64,000 bases of DNA from Enterococcus phoeniculicola ATCC BAA-412 (GTDB lineage: Bacteria; Bacillota; Bacilli; Lactobacillales; Enterococcaceae), in NCBI RefSeq assembly GCF_000407505.1, contig NZ_ASWE01000001.1:927324-991323 (forward strand), read 5' to 3'. Within the stretch, counting starts at the first letter, position 1; the number at the start of each line of letters is the position of its first letter. The notes below the pieces were generated by a model, which worked only from the letters and a program-made list of their open reading frames with translations, did not search any database and had not been told where the DNA came from. Positions 63,530 to 64,000 of this stretch are shown in pieces. The position numbers and the translations under genes are program-made.

Positions 63530-64000
63530 GTGAGTATTTTGATAGAGAATCCAAAAAGTACTGAGTATTTAGCGGTAATCATTGGAGAAGTGGCAAAAGC
63601 TGGAGACAATTTGGTGCTTACTGGTGATTTAGGAGCTGGGAAAACGACATTAACGAAAGGGATTGCACTTGGTCTAGGAATTGATCAAATGATTAAGAGC
63701 CCTACTTATACAATCATTAGAGAATATCAGCAGGGAAGAATTCCTTTGTATCATATGGACGTTTATCGAGTAGAGTTTGGCGCTTCTGATCTTGGGCTAG
63801 ATGAATATTTTGAAGGCGATGGCTTATCTGTCATCGAATGGGGAAATAATTTAAAAGAGGCACTTCCGGAGGATTATCTAGAACTTATCATTACAAAAGA
63901 CGAGACGGATTTAGAAAAGAGAACCATTACATTTCAATCGTTTGGTACGAAAGCCCAAGCATTTAAAGAGCGAATTTTAGAAAAATGGGCTCATACTCAT
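63530..64000 (+). CDS. tsaE: TsaE, ATPase of the tRNA t6A-modifying complex (partial at window end)
   Basis: The open frame starts with GTG at 63530 (after GTAGGGATAAGCT) and runs 157 codons to the window edge with no stop. It carries the P-loop GDLGAGKTTLTKG, the SPTYTIIREY motif and a Walker-B-like VIEWGNN, matching TsaE (YjeE), an essential partner of TsaD/TsaB. The family's usual length is near 155 aa, so almost all the gene is present. Confidence 0.95.
   Translation, partial: MSILIENPKSTEYLAVIIGEVAKAGDNLVLTGDLGAGKTTLTKGIALGLGIDQMIKSPTYTIIREYQQGRIPLYHMDVYRVEFGASDLGLDEYFEGDGLSVIEWGNNLKEALPEDYLELIITKDETDLEKRTITFQSFGTKAQAFKERILEKWAHTH

Overview
The window is AT-rich Firmicute DNA with AGGAGG-type ribosome sites, many TTG/GTG starts, dense operons and T-tailed hairpin terminators. 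The right end has the order ung - pta - tsaE, which is familiar from Enterococcus and close relatives. PadR, PTS, POT and MacB-type genes fit the same picture. I read it as an Enterococcus chromosome segment and cannot name the species. No rRNA, tRNA, CRISPR array or intact insertion sequence was seen.

The left half (1-33059) is an accessory nutrient-use island. Bases 77-4985 hold the end of a CUT1 sugar-importer operon (permease, lipoprotein, YesL-like protein) and a GH127-type beta-L-arabinofuranosidase gene broken by one in-frame TGA; a LacI-type regulator faces it. Bases 6702-12585 are a peptide-use block: PepT, a YfcC carrier, a POT di/tripeptide permease and a HEFGH zinc metallopeptidase. 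Bases 12697-19307 hold an AraC regulator divergent from two tandem GH127-type enzymes and an M24 Xaa-Pro-type peptidase, in one operon. Bases 19678-33059 hold a second CUT1 importer with a YesL-like protein, three sulfatases, a YesM/YesN-type two-component system, a radical-SAM sulfatase maturase and a TauE/SafE anion exporter. All the glycosidases, sulfatases and peptidases lack signal peptides. The picture is import of a complex substrate followed by cytoplasmic removal of arabinose, sulfate and proline-containing peptide.

The most interesting reading, which is inference, is that the island handles arabinosylated proline- or hydroxyproline-rich plant glycopeptides and/or sulfated arabinose-containing glycans. 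beta-L-Arabinofuranosidases of this type are known to act on Hyp-linked arabino-oligosaccharides. Here they sit with an Xaa-Pro-type peptidase and several peptide-uptake genes, next to a complete sulfatase/maturase/exporter set.

The right half (33060-64000) is mostly housekeeping and small accessory operons: a thioesterase, an iron-type alcohol dehydrogenase, a histidine phosphatase, a ring-cleavage-like VOC protein behind a palindromic operator, a MacB-type efflux operon, a PadR/DUF1700 operon, NrdI, an alpha/beta hydrolase, two further ABC exporters, GrpB and an EEP-family phosphohydrolase. An ascorbate-type PTS operon with its own PRD regulator and a SIS-domain protein follows a decayed IS3-type transposase remnant. 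The window closes with a LURP-one-like protein, a Cof-type HAD phosphatase, ung, pta and a tsaE cut by the window edge. A diverged intergenic repeat of roughly 200-280 bp occurs at 33145-33351 and 40880-41158.
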